DNA from: a bacterium
GTDB lineage: Bacteria > Patescibacteriota > Minisyncoccia > UBA6257 > 2-01-FULL-56-20
Direction of reading: 5' to 3'
NCBI GenBank assembly: GCA_021813155.1
Contig: JAKALK010000039.1
Coordinates: 1 to 8,435, forward strand
DNA length: 8,435 bases
The position numbers and the translations under genes are program-made. Of this stretch, positions 1 to 6,130 are shown piece by piece. The notes under the pieces are model-generated. The model saw nothing but the letters and a program-made list of their open reading frames with translations. It did no database searches and was not told the origin of the DNA. How positions within the stretch are numbered: the stretch's first letter is position 1; every line of letters starts with the position of its first letter.

Positions 1-7
1 TAGGGGA

Positions 8-1432
8 GTGACTAATCCTGGGTTAAAAAAACCTATTAGGGTGCGTTTTGCACCCTCACCAACCGGTAAACTTCATATTGGCAGCGTGAGATCGGCGCTT
101 TTTAATTGGCTCTTTGCGCGGCACAACGCCGGAAAGTTTTTTTTGAGAATTGAGGATACTGACAAGGAACGATCCAAGAAAGAATATGAGGATGAAATTA
201 TCGAGGGATTAAAATGGTTAGGGATTGAATGGGATGGCGAGATTTATCGGCAAAGCGAGCGCGGTAAATATTACCGGAAGAATTTGGAAAAACTTTTGGA
301 GGAAGGGAGGGCTTATTATTGTTATTGCACCAAAGAGGAGCTCGAGGCTCAGAAGGAGTCGATGACGGCCGAGGGGTTGCCTCCGAAGTACAGCGGGCAT
401 TGTCGCAATCTTAAAAAGGCGCTAATTGGACGGGAGCCGGAGGTAATCCGATTTGCGGTACCCGAAGTCGAAATTGAGTTTAAGGATTTAATAAGAGGAA
501 CCGTTAAGTTTGACGCGGGATTGTTGGGCGATATTGTGATTGCAAAAGACTTGGATACGCCGCTTTATAATTTTGCGGTAGTGGTTGATGATGGGATGAT
601 GGAGATAACCCATGTTATTCGCGGGGAGGATCATATTTCAAATACGCCAAAACAGATTTTAATTCAGCGGGCATTGGGTTTCGATGTCCCAATTTTCGCC
701 CACGTCCCGTTAATTTTAGCTCCAGATAGAAGCAAATTATCAAAGCGGAGAGCAGAGGCTTCATTTTTAGATTACCGCGATCGTGGTTATTTACCCGAGG
801 CTATGGTTAATTTTTTGGCTCTCTTAGGCTGGCATTCGGAGGGTAATGAAGAAATTTTTAGTAGACAAGATTTAATTAAACTTTTCGATATTAGCCGAGT
901 TCAAAAGTCGGGAGCTGTTTTCAACGAGGATAAATTGGCTTGGTTGAATAGCCAACACATTAGGAGGTTATCGCAGGGCGAAATTTTTGAGCGACTTCAG
1001 CCATGGCTAGAGAATTGGAAGATTAAAGCTTCGCGGGATTTTATTCAGAAAGTAATTAGTGTGGTAAAAGATCGCATGAGAACTTTGGGTGAATTTTTTG
1101 AATTGGCCGGCTTTTTTTTCGGTGTGTCGGAATATGATCGGGCGTTGCTGAAGTGGAAAGGACAGGCTTTGCCTGATGTGCGAATTAATCTTCAGAAGAT
1201 TTTGGAAGCTTTTCAAGGTTTGAGTGTGGGTGATTTTACCGCTGCCCGGATTACTGTAATTTTAGACGGATTAGTAGACGGCGCGAAGAGGGGAGAGGTT
1301 TTTTGGCCGTTTCGAGTTGCCTTGTCTGGGAAACTGGTTTCTCCGGATCCGGCAGAAATTGCTGAAATTCTTGGAAAAGAGGAGGTTTTAAGGAGAGTCA
1401 AAGTTGCTTTAGATAAACTTGAACGCGAATGA
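8..1432 (+). CDS. gltX: Glutamyl-tRNA synthetase (class Ic)
   Basis: Cytoplasmic enzyme that charges tRNA with glutamate using ATP. The N-terminal Rossmann fold is clear: FAPSPTG at residues 14-20 followed by the HIGH-type motif HIGS (23-26), GEDH at 206-209, and the KMSKS-type loop KLSKR at 243-247. C105, C107, H131 and C132 form a CxC...HC cluster where many bacterial GluRS bind zinc. The C-terminal half carries the anticodon-binding helices (KDRMRTLGEF near 354-363; WPFRVALSG at 433-441). At 474 residues it is a normal full length. The GTG at 8 has a purine-rich AGGGGAG run directly against it, too close to be an ideal ribosome site. The frame is open to the window edge, so the start may lie further upstream. 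The stop overlaps the next start as ATGA, suggesting translational coupling to the M23 peptidase gene. Whether this enzyme discriminates tRNA-Glu from tRNA-Gln cannot be decided here. Confidence 0.97.
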   Translation: MTNPGLKKPIRVRFAPSPTGKLHIGSVRSALFNWLFARHNAGKFFLRIEDTDKERSKKEYEDEIIEGLKWLGIEWDGEIYRQSERGKYYRKNLEKLLEEGRAYYCYCTKEELEAQKESMTAEGLPPKYSGHCRNLKKALIGREPEVIRFAVPEVEIEFKDLIRGTVKFDAGLLGDIVIAKDLDTPLYNFAVVVDDGMMEITHVIRGEDHISNTPKQILIQRALGFDVPIFAHVPLILAPDRSKLSKRRAEASFLDYRDRGYLPEAMVNFLALLGWHSEGNEEIFSRQDLIKLFDISRVQKSGAVFNEDKLAWLNSQHIRRLSQGEIFERLQPWLENWKIKASRDFIQKVISVVKDRMRTLGEFFELAGFFFGVSEYDRALLKWKGQALPDVRINLQKILEAFQGLSVGDFTAARITVILDGLVDGAKRGEVFWPFRVALSGKLVSPDPAEIAEILGKEEVLRRVKVALDKLERE

Positions 1433-2733
1433 TGTTTCGTCTAAGAAAAACTATTGTTGCTTTTGTTCTTTGTGTAATCGGGGTTAACGGTTGGGTGTTA
1501 TCGAGTGCGCGTTCTGCGTTGGCAAGTAATGATGCTTTAGGGGCGGCTGTTTTGTCCCGGGAGGAGCTGGAAAATCATATAAAGTTGCAGAACGCGGAAT
1601 TAGAAAAATTAAATCAACAACTGACCGAAACTCAGAGGAAGTTAGAGGGTGCGCGCAATGAGAGTGTAGGTTTGCAGAAAGAACTTGAGACAGTAAGAAC
1701 TAGTATTACCCGCTTAAATCTCAATATAAAGGCTGACAAAATTTCAATTCAAAAATTGACGCTAGAGATAGAATCCCTAGGTTATGATATTCGAGATATC
1801 GAAATTATGACTGAAGGTAAGAAAGAATCAGTAGTCGAGGTTTTGCGAAAAATCCAGATGAATGACCAGGTCAACTTATTAACTATTCTTCTTAAAGGAA
1901 ATAGTTTAGCCGATAGCGTTTTTGAGGCTAAGGCTTTGGCTGATACCGGTTCCCAATTGGGAATTGAAGTAGATCGGCTTGAGACTTTGCGGAAACAGAA
2001 AATTGACAAGGTAAATGCCGTAAACGACAAGAAGACCGAGATAGTATCGAGGCAAAAAAACTTGGAAAACCAAAAAGTGATTATCCAAGATCAAGAAGGC
2101 GAAAAGGAAACTCTTTTGGCTCAAAGTAAGAATAAGGAAGGGCTTTACGAGAAGGAGCTAGATGAACTTAGGAAGAAGCAAGACGAGATCGCTGTTCAGA
2201 TAAGTAAATTCGAAGACGAATTGCGAGTTAAGTTTGATGTTGGTCTTTTGCCTTCGAAGCGATCCGGAGTTTTTGAGTGGCCGCTTAAGCTGAAAAAAGA
2301 CGGGGGAGTGGGAATCATTACTCAGCACTTAGGCGAGGTCTCAAAACTATACAGAGGAAAGCCGCATAATGGATTGGATATCGCTGCTCCGGTAGGAACT
2401 CCGGTTTTTGCAGCTGATGATGGTAAAGTAATTGCCGTTGATAATAATGATATTAATCGTTGGCGCAAGTATCAGTACGGTAAATATATTTTAATTGAAC
2501 ACGAGAATAACTTGGCAACGCTATACGCGCATTTGTCTAAGCAGTCAGTAAGAGTTGGAGAGGCGGTCAAACGAGGAGAACTTATAGGTTATTCTGGAAA
2601 TACTGGTTATAGCACGGGAGCACACTTACACTTTGGTGTTTACTGGGGACCAAGCTTACTTATGAAATCGGTTCCGCCGGCGGCTGGTTTGGTTCCGGTG
2701 GGCGTTGTAGTTAACCCCGAAGATTATCTTTAA
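1429..2733 (+). CDS. Exported coiled-coil M23 metallopeptidase (EnvC/PcsB-like murein hydrolase)
   Basis: Predicted cell-wall hydrolase or hydrolase activator acting outside the membrane. Residues 1-33 look like a signal peptide (basic start, hydrophobic core about 9-25, likely cleavage after ALA at 30-32). Residues about 43-270 are charged heptad-rich coiled coil, broken near 148-175 by a hydrophobic stretch (NLLTILLKGNSLADSVFEAK). That arrangement resembles the hinge of EnvC/PcsB/RipC proteins, which are controlled by FtsEX; no ftsEX is visible here, so that partner is inference. The C-terminal LytM/M23 domain (about 296-434) keeps all metal and catalytic residues: H313 and D317 (HNGLD), H368 (YAHLS), H399 and H401 (HLHFG), so it should be active rather than a degenerate activator. 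The start at 1429 overlaps the gltX stop as ATGA. A second ATG at 1432 is equally possible. There is no Shine-Dalgarno sequence, consistent with coupled re-initiation. Confidence 0.93.
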   Translation: MMFRLRKTIVAFVLCVIGVNGWVLSSARSALASNDALGAAVLSREELENHIKLQNAELEKLNQQLTETQRKLEGARNESVGLQKELETVRTSITRLNLNIKADKISIQKLTLEIESLGYDIRDIEIMTEGKKESVVEVLRKIQMNDQVNLLTILLKGNSLADSVFEAKALADTGSQLGIEVDRLETLRKQKIDKVNAVNDKKTEIVSRQKNLENQKVIIQDQEGEKETLLAQSKNKEGLYEKELDELRKKQDEIAVQISKFEDELRVKFDVGLLPSKRSGVFEWPLKLKKDGGVGIITQHLGEVSKLYRGKPHNGLDIAAPVGTPVFAADDGKVIAVDNNDINRWRKYQYGKYILIEHENNLATLYAHLSKQSVRVGEAVKRGELIGYSGNTGYSTGAHLHFGVYWGPSLLMKSVPPAAGLVPVGVVVNPEDYL

Positions 2734-2761
2734 GCGTCGAAAAATGGTTAAATAAACATAA

Positions 2762-3130
2762 ATGACAACTAAAAGAGCAAAATTACTGACGAGCTTAGTG
2801 CTTTTCCTTGTTTTGTTGGGTGTAGCAATGGCAGCTGAGAACGGTTTAATTCCTGGGACTCAGTCTCCAGAGAGGACTTTTCAAGGAATCATTGGCCCGG
2901 TGATTAATTTTTTTAATTCTGCCTTTAATTTTTTCCAGAACTTGATAACTAAAGTATTAGATTTTGAATGGCTTCGCGATCAATTCGTGAATTTGTTTCA
3001 CTCAATAGATGGTTGGGTTTATAAGATTTTTCGTATGAACATATCGGAGATTTTGAAGGAAATCGGAGCCCTTTTGATCAATATTTTTAATTTGATAATT
3101 GATTTTGCTAAACGAATATGGCCGCTTTAA
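2762..3130 (+). CDS. Small exported Phe/Ile-rich amphipathic protein, unknown function
   Basis: I do not recognise this 122-residue protein. Residues 1-24 form a convincing signal peptide or anchor: KRAK at 4-7, hydrophobic core about 8-22, and AMA before a possible cleavage at 24/25. The mature part begins with a short Gly/Pro-containing linker, then consists of three probable amphipathic or hydrophobic helices (about 40-67, 68-91 and 93-118). These are rich in Phe, Ile, Leu and Asn and end in a Trp-Pro-Leu tail. The C-terminal helix (ILKEIGALLINIFNLIIDF) could insert in a membrane. There are no cysteines. It lies 28 nt after the M23 gene and 69 nt before the chosen murC start on the same strand, so a cell-envelope role is plausible from context only. 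ATG at 2762 has no Shine-Dalgarno sequence. The signal peptide directly after the start supports this start. Confidence 0.8.
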   Translation: MTTKRAKLLTSLVLFLVLLGVAMAAENGLIPGTQSPERTFQGIIGPVINFFNSAFNFFQNLITKVLDFEWLRDQFVNLFHSIDGWVYKIFRMNISEILKEIGALLINIFNLIIDFAKRIWPL

Positions 3131-3199
3131 TCTATCCGCTTTTTACTAAATAATTATGACGCAAAAGGTATATTGTGCGACAGATTGTATCTAGAAAAT

Positions 3200-4573
3200 A
3201 TGGCAAAAAAGCACACTTCCCCACCTAAATTATCTGTTCATTTTATTGGTATCGGCGGTATTGGTATTAGTGCCTTGGCTCGGTGGTTTTCGGCTCAAAA
3301 TTGGGTTGTGTCGGGATCAGATTTAACCGAGAGTCTTGTGACTGAGTCTTTGCGTAAAAGTGGCGTGCGATTAAAAATTGGGCACAAGGCGGCTAATTTG
3401 CCTCGTAAACTAGATATGGTGGTTTATAGCGTTGCGGTTCACAAGGACAATCCTGAATTTAGAGAAGCTGTTCGCCGGAACCTAAAACCCTTATCCTATC
3501 CAGAGGTTATAGGTTGTCTCACGAAACTGTATAAAACTGTTGCGATAGCTGGTAGTCATGGGAAAAGTACGACGACTGCGATGGTTGGTTTAATTCTTAC
3601 TCGAGCTGGATTGGATCCAAATGTGGTAGTTGGTACTAATCTTAAAGAATTTCGGAATAGAAATTTTCGATTCGGCAGATCGAAGTGGCTAGTTTTAGAA
3701 GCCGATGAGTGGAGGGCCTCATTTTTAAACTATCATCCCTTCGTTTCTGTTATCACAAATATTGATAAGGAACACCTAGATTACTATAGGACTTTCAGCA
3801 GGGTAAAGAATACCTTTATAAGTTTTTTGAAGAACACCCAACGGGGAGGTTGTTTGGTCTTAAATCGGGACGATAAGACTCTCTATTCACTCCGATCCCC
3901 TATTAATCAATTAGCTAAAAAAAATTCGTTGAGAGTTTTGTGGTATTCGCGAGACGGTCTTAATGCACGAAGTATTGCTAAAAAATTGAAAATTGCCGGC
4001 GAACATAATCTTTCAAACGCTCTTGCGGCGCTTGGAGTGGCTAAGGTTTTAGGAATTAAAAGTAGGATTGCAATGCGAGAGGTATTGAATTACCGCGGAG
4101 CTTGGAGGCGAATGGAATTTAAGGGAAATTGTCAGATCTCTGGGATTAGATGCAAGATTTTCGACGATTACGCTCATCACCCGACTGAAATTATGGCAAC
4201 TCTGCGGGCTTTTAGGGAAATGTTTCCCAATTCTCCAGTTGTTTGTGTTTACCAGCCACATCAAATAGAAAGACTTAAAGCTTTATTTAAAGAATTTGTG
4301 GGGGCTTTCTTGGACGCGCATGTGATAGTTTTCCTCCCGATTTATGAGGTGGCGGGTCGAGATCGATCGAGTCAGAGTTTTACTTCAGAAAGATTGGCGC
4401 GTGTAATTTTTAAAAAGTATCCCCGTAAACATGTTTTTTACTTAAAGAATCCGAAACAACTCAAGTCTTTTCTCAAGCACACAGTTCAACACTTGGGCTT
4501 TACCAACTCCCCTATTATTGTAATGATGGGGGCGGGAAACATTGTTAATTTAACGCCTCGTTTGTTATCATAG
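3200..4573 (+). CDS. murC: UDP-N-acetylmuramate--L-alanine ligase
   Basis: ATP-dependent cytoplasmic ligase that adds L-Ala, the first peptide residue, to UDP-MurNAc in peptidoglycan synthesis. From ATG 3200 (457 residues): the Rossmann loop GIGGIGIS at 17-24 binds the UDP substrate; the P-loop GSHGKSTTT at 118-126 binds ATP (a variant of GTHGKTTT); EADE at 167-170 and TNIDKEHLD at 186-194 supply Mg-site residues; GEHNLSNA begins at 267; DDYAHHPTEI at 322-331 and QPH at 352-354 mark the C-terminal domain; MGAGN lies near 443. The GIGGIGIS loop favours MurC over Mpl. An in-frame TTG at 3173 would add nine residues and has an AAAAGG run 4 nt upstream, so it remains possible. ATG 3200 gives the N-terminal length usual for the family. 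The gene sits apart from other mur or fts genes, but close to a wall hydrolase. Confidence 0.95.
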   Translation: MAKKHTSPPKLSVHFIGIGGIGISALARWFSAQNWVVSGSDLTESLVTESLRKSGVRLKIGHKAANLPRKLDMVVYSVAVHKDNPEFREAVRRNLKPLSYPEVIGCLTKLYKTVAIAGSHGKSTTTAMVGLILTRAGLDPNVVVGTNLKEFRNRNFRFGRSKWLVLEADEWRASFLNYHPFVSVITNIDKEHLDYYRTFSRVKNTFISFLKNTQRGGCLVLNRDDKTLYSLRSPINQLAKKNSLRVLWYSRDGLNARSIAKKLKIAGEHNLSNALAALGVAKVLGIKSRIAMREVLNYRGAWRRMEFKGNCQISGIRCKIFDDYAHHPTEIMATLRAFREMFPNSPVVCVYQPHQIERLKALFKEFVGAFLDAHVIVFLPIYEVAGRDRSSQSFTSERLARVIFKKYPRKHVFYLKNPKQLKSFLKHTVQHLGFTNSPIIVMMGAGNIVNLTPRLLS

Positions 4574-4579
4574 CCACGC

Positions 4580-5350
4580 ATGGATTTTTACAAGAATGAG
4601 GACTCGTTTAAAGAGGCCAGTGGGTATACGATTGATGGCGTTTGGTATCCTAGAGTTACTAAGATTGTGACTATTAAGGCGAAGCCAGCGCTTTATCGCT
4701 ATTACGGCGAGGCAGCGAATTTTAAGGCAGCGCAGTCAGCGACTCAAAAGTCGGCAGAAGAAGGAACGTTGGTTCACGAAACCGTGGAGGCTTTTCTTTT
4801 GGGTCAAAAACCAGAAGTTGATTCTTCAATTCAGCCGGCAGTTGAGGCTTTTTTAGATTTTTGGTCAAAAAAGAATATCCAAGTTATCCCCGAGCTAGTT
4901 GAAAAAAGAGTAGTTAGTTTCGATTACCGGTATGCTGGTACCGTTGATGCGATTGCTCTTGTTGATGGTAAATTGGGCGTTTTAGACATTAAAACTTCTC
5001 AGGCCATTTATCGTGATTATAATCTCCAAACTGCTGCTTATATGGATGCGCTCCGGAACACGTCCCAAACTCCTCAAACGAGATGGATTTTAAAAATTGA
5101 TCAAAATCAGATTTGCGCTTTTTGCGGCGCACGAAGAAGGGTTAAAGGGGGTCGAGAGAAAATTCGCGTTGGGAGGAATAATAATTACAGCCAAATGCGG
5201 GGGTGTTCGCATGAGTGGTCTCAAATTCGCGGAGATATTGATTTTCAAGAATTCCCATTCTGGCGAGAAGATTTTGAAGCTTTTTTGGCAGCGAAGCGAT
5301 TATGGGAGTGGGAAAATGAATACTGGTTGGAGAAAATTGGATATTTGTAA
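4580..5350 (+). CDS. PD-(D/E)XK nuclease (RecB/MGME1-like) with Cys/His insert
   Basis: Predicted DNA exonuclease of the PD-(D/E)XK superfamily, 256 residues. The visible core in order: YPRVTKI at 23-29, GTLVHE with H66 and E67, a conserved-type acidic residue E108, AGTVD with metal ligand D123, LDIKT with D136 and K138, and the QTAAY motif at 150-154. This layout resembles MGME1 and phage or RecB-type nucleases acting on single-stranded or broken ends. After the strand RWILKID (168-174) there is an insert of about 35-40 residues containing CxxC (C179, C182) and CxH (C209, H211). These are the only cysteines in the protein and look like a zinc-binding site. The final helix is Trp-rich (about 228-252). 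ATG 4580 is 6 nt after the murC stop, so it is probably cotranscribed, with no Shine-Dalgarno sequence. Biological role (repair, replication or defence) is unknown. Confidence 0.85.
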   Translation: MDFYKNEDSFKEASGYTIDGVWYPRVTKIVTIKAKPALYRYYGEAANFKAAQSATQKSAEEGTLVHETVEAFLLGQKPEVDSSIQPAVEAFLDFWSKKNIQVIPELVEKRVVSFDYRYAGTVDAIALVDGKLGVLDIKTSQAIYRDYNLQTAAYMDALRNTSQTPQTRWILKIDQNQICAFCGARRRVKGGREKIRVGRNNNYSQMRGCSHEWSQIRGDIDFQEFPFWREDFEAFLAAKRLWEWENEYWLEKIGYL

Positions 5351-5368
5351 AACAACTTAATTCTAAGA

Positions 5369-5407
5369 TTGACTTATCAACATTCGTTTTTTAAAGTTGT
5401 GTATAAT
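5369..5407 (+). promoter_or_regulatory. Candidate sigma70-type promoter region
   Basis: An exact TATAAT lies at 5402-5407. Upstream TTGACT at 5369-5374 is 27 nt from it, too far for a normal pair. TTGACT does have a weaker -10 partner, TAAAGT at 5392-5397, at 17 nt. TCAACA at 5377-5382 sits 19 nt before TATAAT. A transcript starting near 5404-5414 would run into the terminator at 5480-5511. Motif reading only; no start site is proven. Confidence 0.45.
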
Positions 5408-5511
5408 TAATTTAATGCGCAGAAGTAGTAGGGGTATGTGTTCTTTGATTGGGGTTTGGTTTTAGGTGTTTTTTTATTGAAGAACTAGATGGCTGGTTCT
5501 TTTATTTTTTT
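5408..5511 (+). promoter_or_regulatory. GU-rich leader with competing hairpins, possible attenuator or small RNA
   Basis: This stretch lies between the promoter-like region and the ATG at 5512. Positions 5421-5479 contain only one C, giving a GU-rich RNA. Two mutually exclusive helices can be drawn. Helix A pairs 5440-5449 with 5476-5485, ten pairs including two adjacent G-U wobbles. Helix B is the terminator, pairing 5480-5488 with 5493-5501. They share 5480-5485, the usual logic of antiterminator and terminator. A short reading frame, 5415-5465 (16 codons), could be a leader peptide but has no support. The element matches no riboswitch class I can name. It could instead be a roughly 100-nt small RNA, or merely the 3' end of the upstream transcript. 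Confidence 0.35.
5480..5511 (+). terminator. Rho-independent terminator
   Basis: A 9-bp stem pairs 5480-5488 (AAGAACTAG) with 5493-5501 (CTGGTTCTT), eight Watson-Crick pairs and one G-U wobble. The loop is the four bases ATGG. A T-rich tract follows at 5501-5511, interrupted by a single A. It ends directly at the ATG at 5512. It would stop transcripts from the murC/nuclease side or from the promoter at 5369-5407, or act as the terminator of an attenuator for the small ORF that follows. Confidence 0.75.
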
Positions 5512-5655
5512 ATGAAAAAATATCGTCATTATTGTAGGAGTTGCGATGAGTTTTTTTATGCCGACAGGCTCAATATGAACGAGCGGCATTCTTGTGGAGA
5601 GATCGGTGCTATGGATTGGGCTTATCGGGGAGAGGAAGAGCCGCCTCGGGATTAG
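5512..5655 (+). CDS. Small putative zinc-binding protein (47 residues)
   Basis: A short ORF encoding a 47-residue protein with CxxC at residues 8-11 (CRSC) and HxC about sixteen residues later (RHSC), a spacing compatible with one structural zinc site. The remainder is polar with an acidic Glu/Pro-rich tail. I cannot assign a family. ATG 5512 is chosen because the upstream in-frame TTG at 5449 would place an intrinsic terminator inside the coding sequence and add a low-complexity Phe/Gly-rich segment. There is no Shine-Dalgarno sequence; the T tract of the terminator touches the start. The last 47 nt overlap the 3' end of the convergent membrane protein gene. The Cys/His pattern and ordinary codon use suggest a real gene, but its short length leaves doubt. 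Confidence 0.5.
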   Translation: MKKYRHYCRSCDEFFYADRLNMNERHSCGEIGAMDWAYRGEEEPPRD

Positions 5656-5812
5656 ATTTTTCGCTGCATTTTTCGATGACGATCGGGTTATGAGTGAGCT
5701 CTTTGTTTGAGAGATAACCTAGCCCAAAACTTAGCGAAGCAACGAGGAAAATAATAATTCCTAAGATTATTTCTCGCCGGCGTAAATTCCAAATTTCTGA
5801 TATTCTTGACAT
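5609..5812 (-). CDS. Small single-pass membrane protein, unknown function
   Basis: A 67-residue protein with a basic N-terminal segment (RRRE at 11-14), one strong transmembrane helix (about 15-35, IILGIIIFLVASLSFGLGYL), then a short tail with IVIEKC (44-49) and a Pro-rich end. The positive-inside rule puts the N terminus in the cytoplasm and the tail outside. I associate this helix followed by an NPIVIEK-like segment with small proteins of Patescibacteria genomes; this is memory rather than a search, and no function is known to me. It is divergent from rpmA with a 45-nt gap that also carries the rpmA promoter. Its 3' end overlaps the 47-residue ORF by 47 nt. ATG 5812 has no Shine-Dalgarno sequence. 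AT-rich -10-like sequences lie in the gap on this strand, but without a good -35. Confidence 0.75.
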   Translation of the reverse strand: MSRISEIWNLRRREIILGIIIFLVASLSFGLGYLSNKELTHNPIVIEKCSEKSNPEAALPLPDKPNP

Positions 5813-5834
5813 AGTGTGGTTTTAATAATATACT
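5806..5834 (+). promoter_or_regulatory. Consensus-like sigma70 promoter of rpmA
   Basis: TTGACA at 5806-5811 is a perfect -35 box, and TATACT at 5829-5834 is a good -10 box; the spacer is exactly 17 nt. The predicted start near 5841 gives a leader of about 17 nt before the rpmA ATG. The -35 box overlaps the start codon of the divergent membrane protein gene (5810-5812 on the plus strand), so polymerase bound here could interfere with transcription of that gene. Confidence 0.8.
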
Positions 5835-5857
5835 CATTTTATTAAATTTAAAGGATA

Positions 5858-6130
5858 ATGGCACATACTCAATCAGGCGGTTCGACAAAATTAGGGAGAG
5901 ATTCTCGTTCAAAGCGGTTAGGAGTAAAGATCCACGATGGACAGAAAGTTCTAGTTGGTCAGATTATGATTCGTCAACGAGGTACTCGTTATTTAGTTGG
6001 CAAGAACGTGAAAATTGGTGGTGACGACACGCTTTATGCTTTGAAGGACGGCGTGGTTAGGTTTACTCACAAAGCAAAGAGAAAATTTGATGGTCAGATT
6101 CGTTACGCTACGGTTGTGAGCGTAACGTAA
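5858..6130 (+). CDS. rpmA: Large ribosomal subunit protein bL27
   Basis: Ribosomal protein whose N terminus reaches the peptidyl-transferase centre. The 90-residue sequence shows the family signature: MAH, GGS, GRDS and KRLGVK in the first 25 residues, then GQIMIRQRGTRYLVGKNVKIGGDDTLYAL matched piecewise to the bL27 core (about 34-62). The N terminus begins directly at MAH, so the cleavable leader known from Firmicutes is absent. AAAGGA at 5850-5855 is only 2 nt from the ATG, an unusually short Shine-Dalgarno spacing. A strong promoter lies upstream. The usual partner rplU (bL21) is not adjacent. The 3' end overlaps the convergent rplI by 23 nt. Confidence 0.97.
   Translation: MAHTQSGGSTKLGRDSRSKRLGVKIHDGQKVLVGQIMIRQRGTRYLVGKNVKIGGDDTLYALKDGVVRFTHKAKRKFDGQIRYATVVSVT

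Noticed and set aside
1430..1432. Alternative genetic code (UGA as glycine)
   Set aside because: TGA ends gltX and ctpA at the expected family lengths and is joined to the next ATG, so standard bacterial code fits.
3142..3174. TATATT (3169-3174) with TTTACT (3142-3147) as a murC promoter
   Set aside because: The spacer is 21 nt and the -35 is weak; the AT-rich gap makes such matches common. Read-through from upstream genes is simpler.
3156..3194. Twelve-codon ORF (ATG 3156) just before murC, as a leader peptide
   Set aside because: No ribosome site, no terminator or alternative hairpins nearby, and its length is expected by chance.
4926..4945. Short palindromic CGGTA...TACCG inside the nuclease gene
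   Set aside because: A 5-bp stem within well-defined coding sequence; likely chance codon use around the AGTVD motif.
5097..5360. Second plus-strand frame inside the 3' part of the nuclease gene
   Set aside because: The nuclease frame carries family-type residues and the Trp-rich end. The alternative frame has no recognisable features, and the nuclease frame needs no frameshift.
5352..5400. Inverted repeat ACAACTT/AAGTTGT after the nuclease gene
   Set aside because: Only 7 bp with a 35-nt loop and no T tract, so it is neither a convincing terminator nor an operator.
5449..5511. TTG-initiated N-terminal extension of the small Cys/His ORF
   Set aside because: It would place an intrinsic terminator within the coding sequence and adds a Phe/Gly-rich low-complexity stretch. 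ATG 5512 gives a cleaner protein.
5688..5912. Minus-strand 74-codon ORF spanning the rpmA promoter and the rpmA start
   Set aside because: It overlaps two better-supported genes and their promoter, and its sequence shows no protein-like motif or signal.
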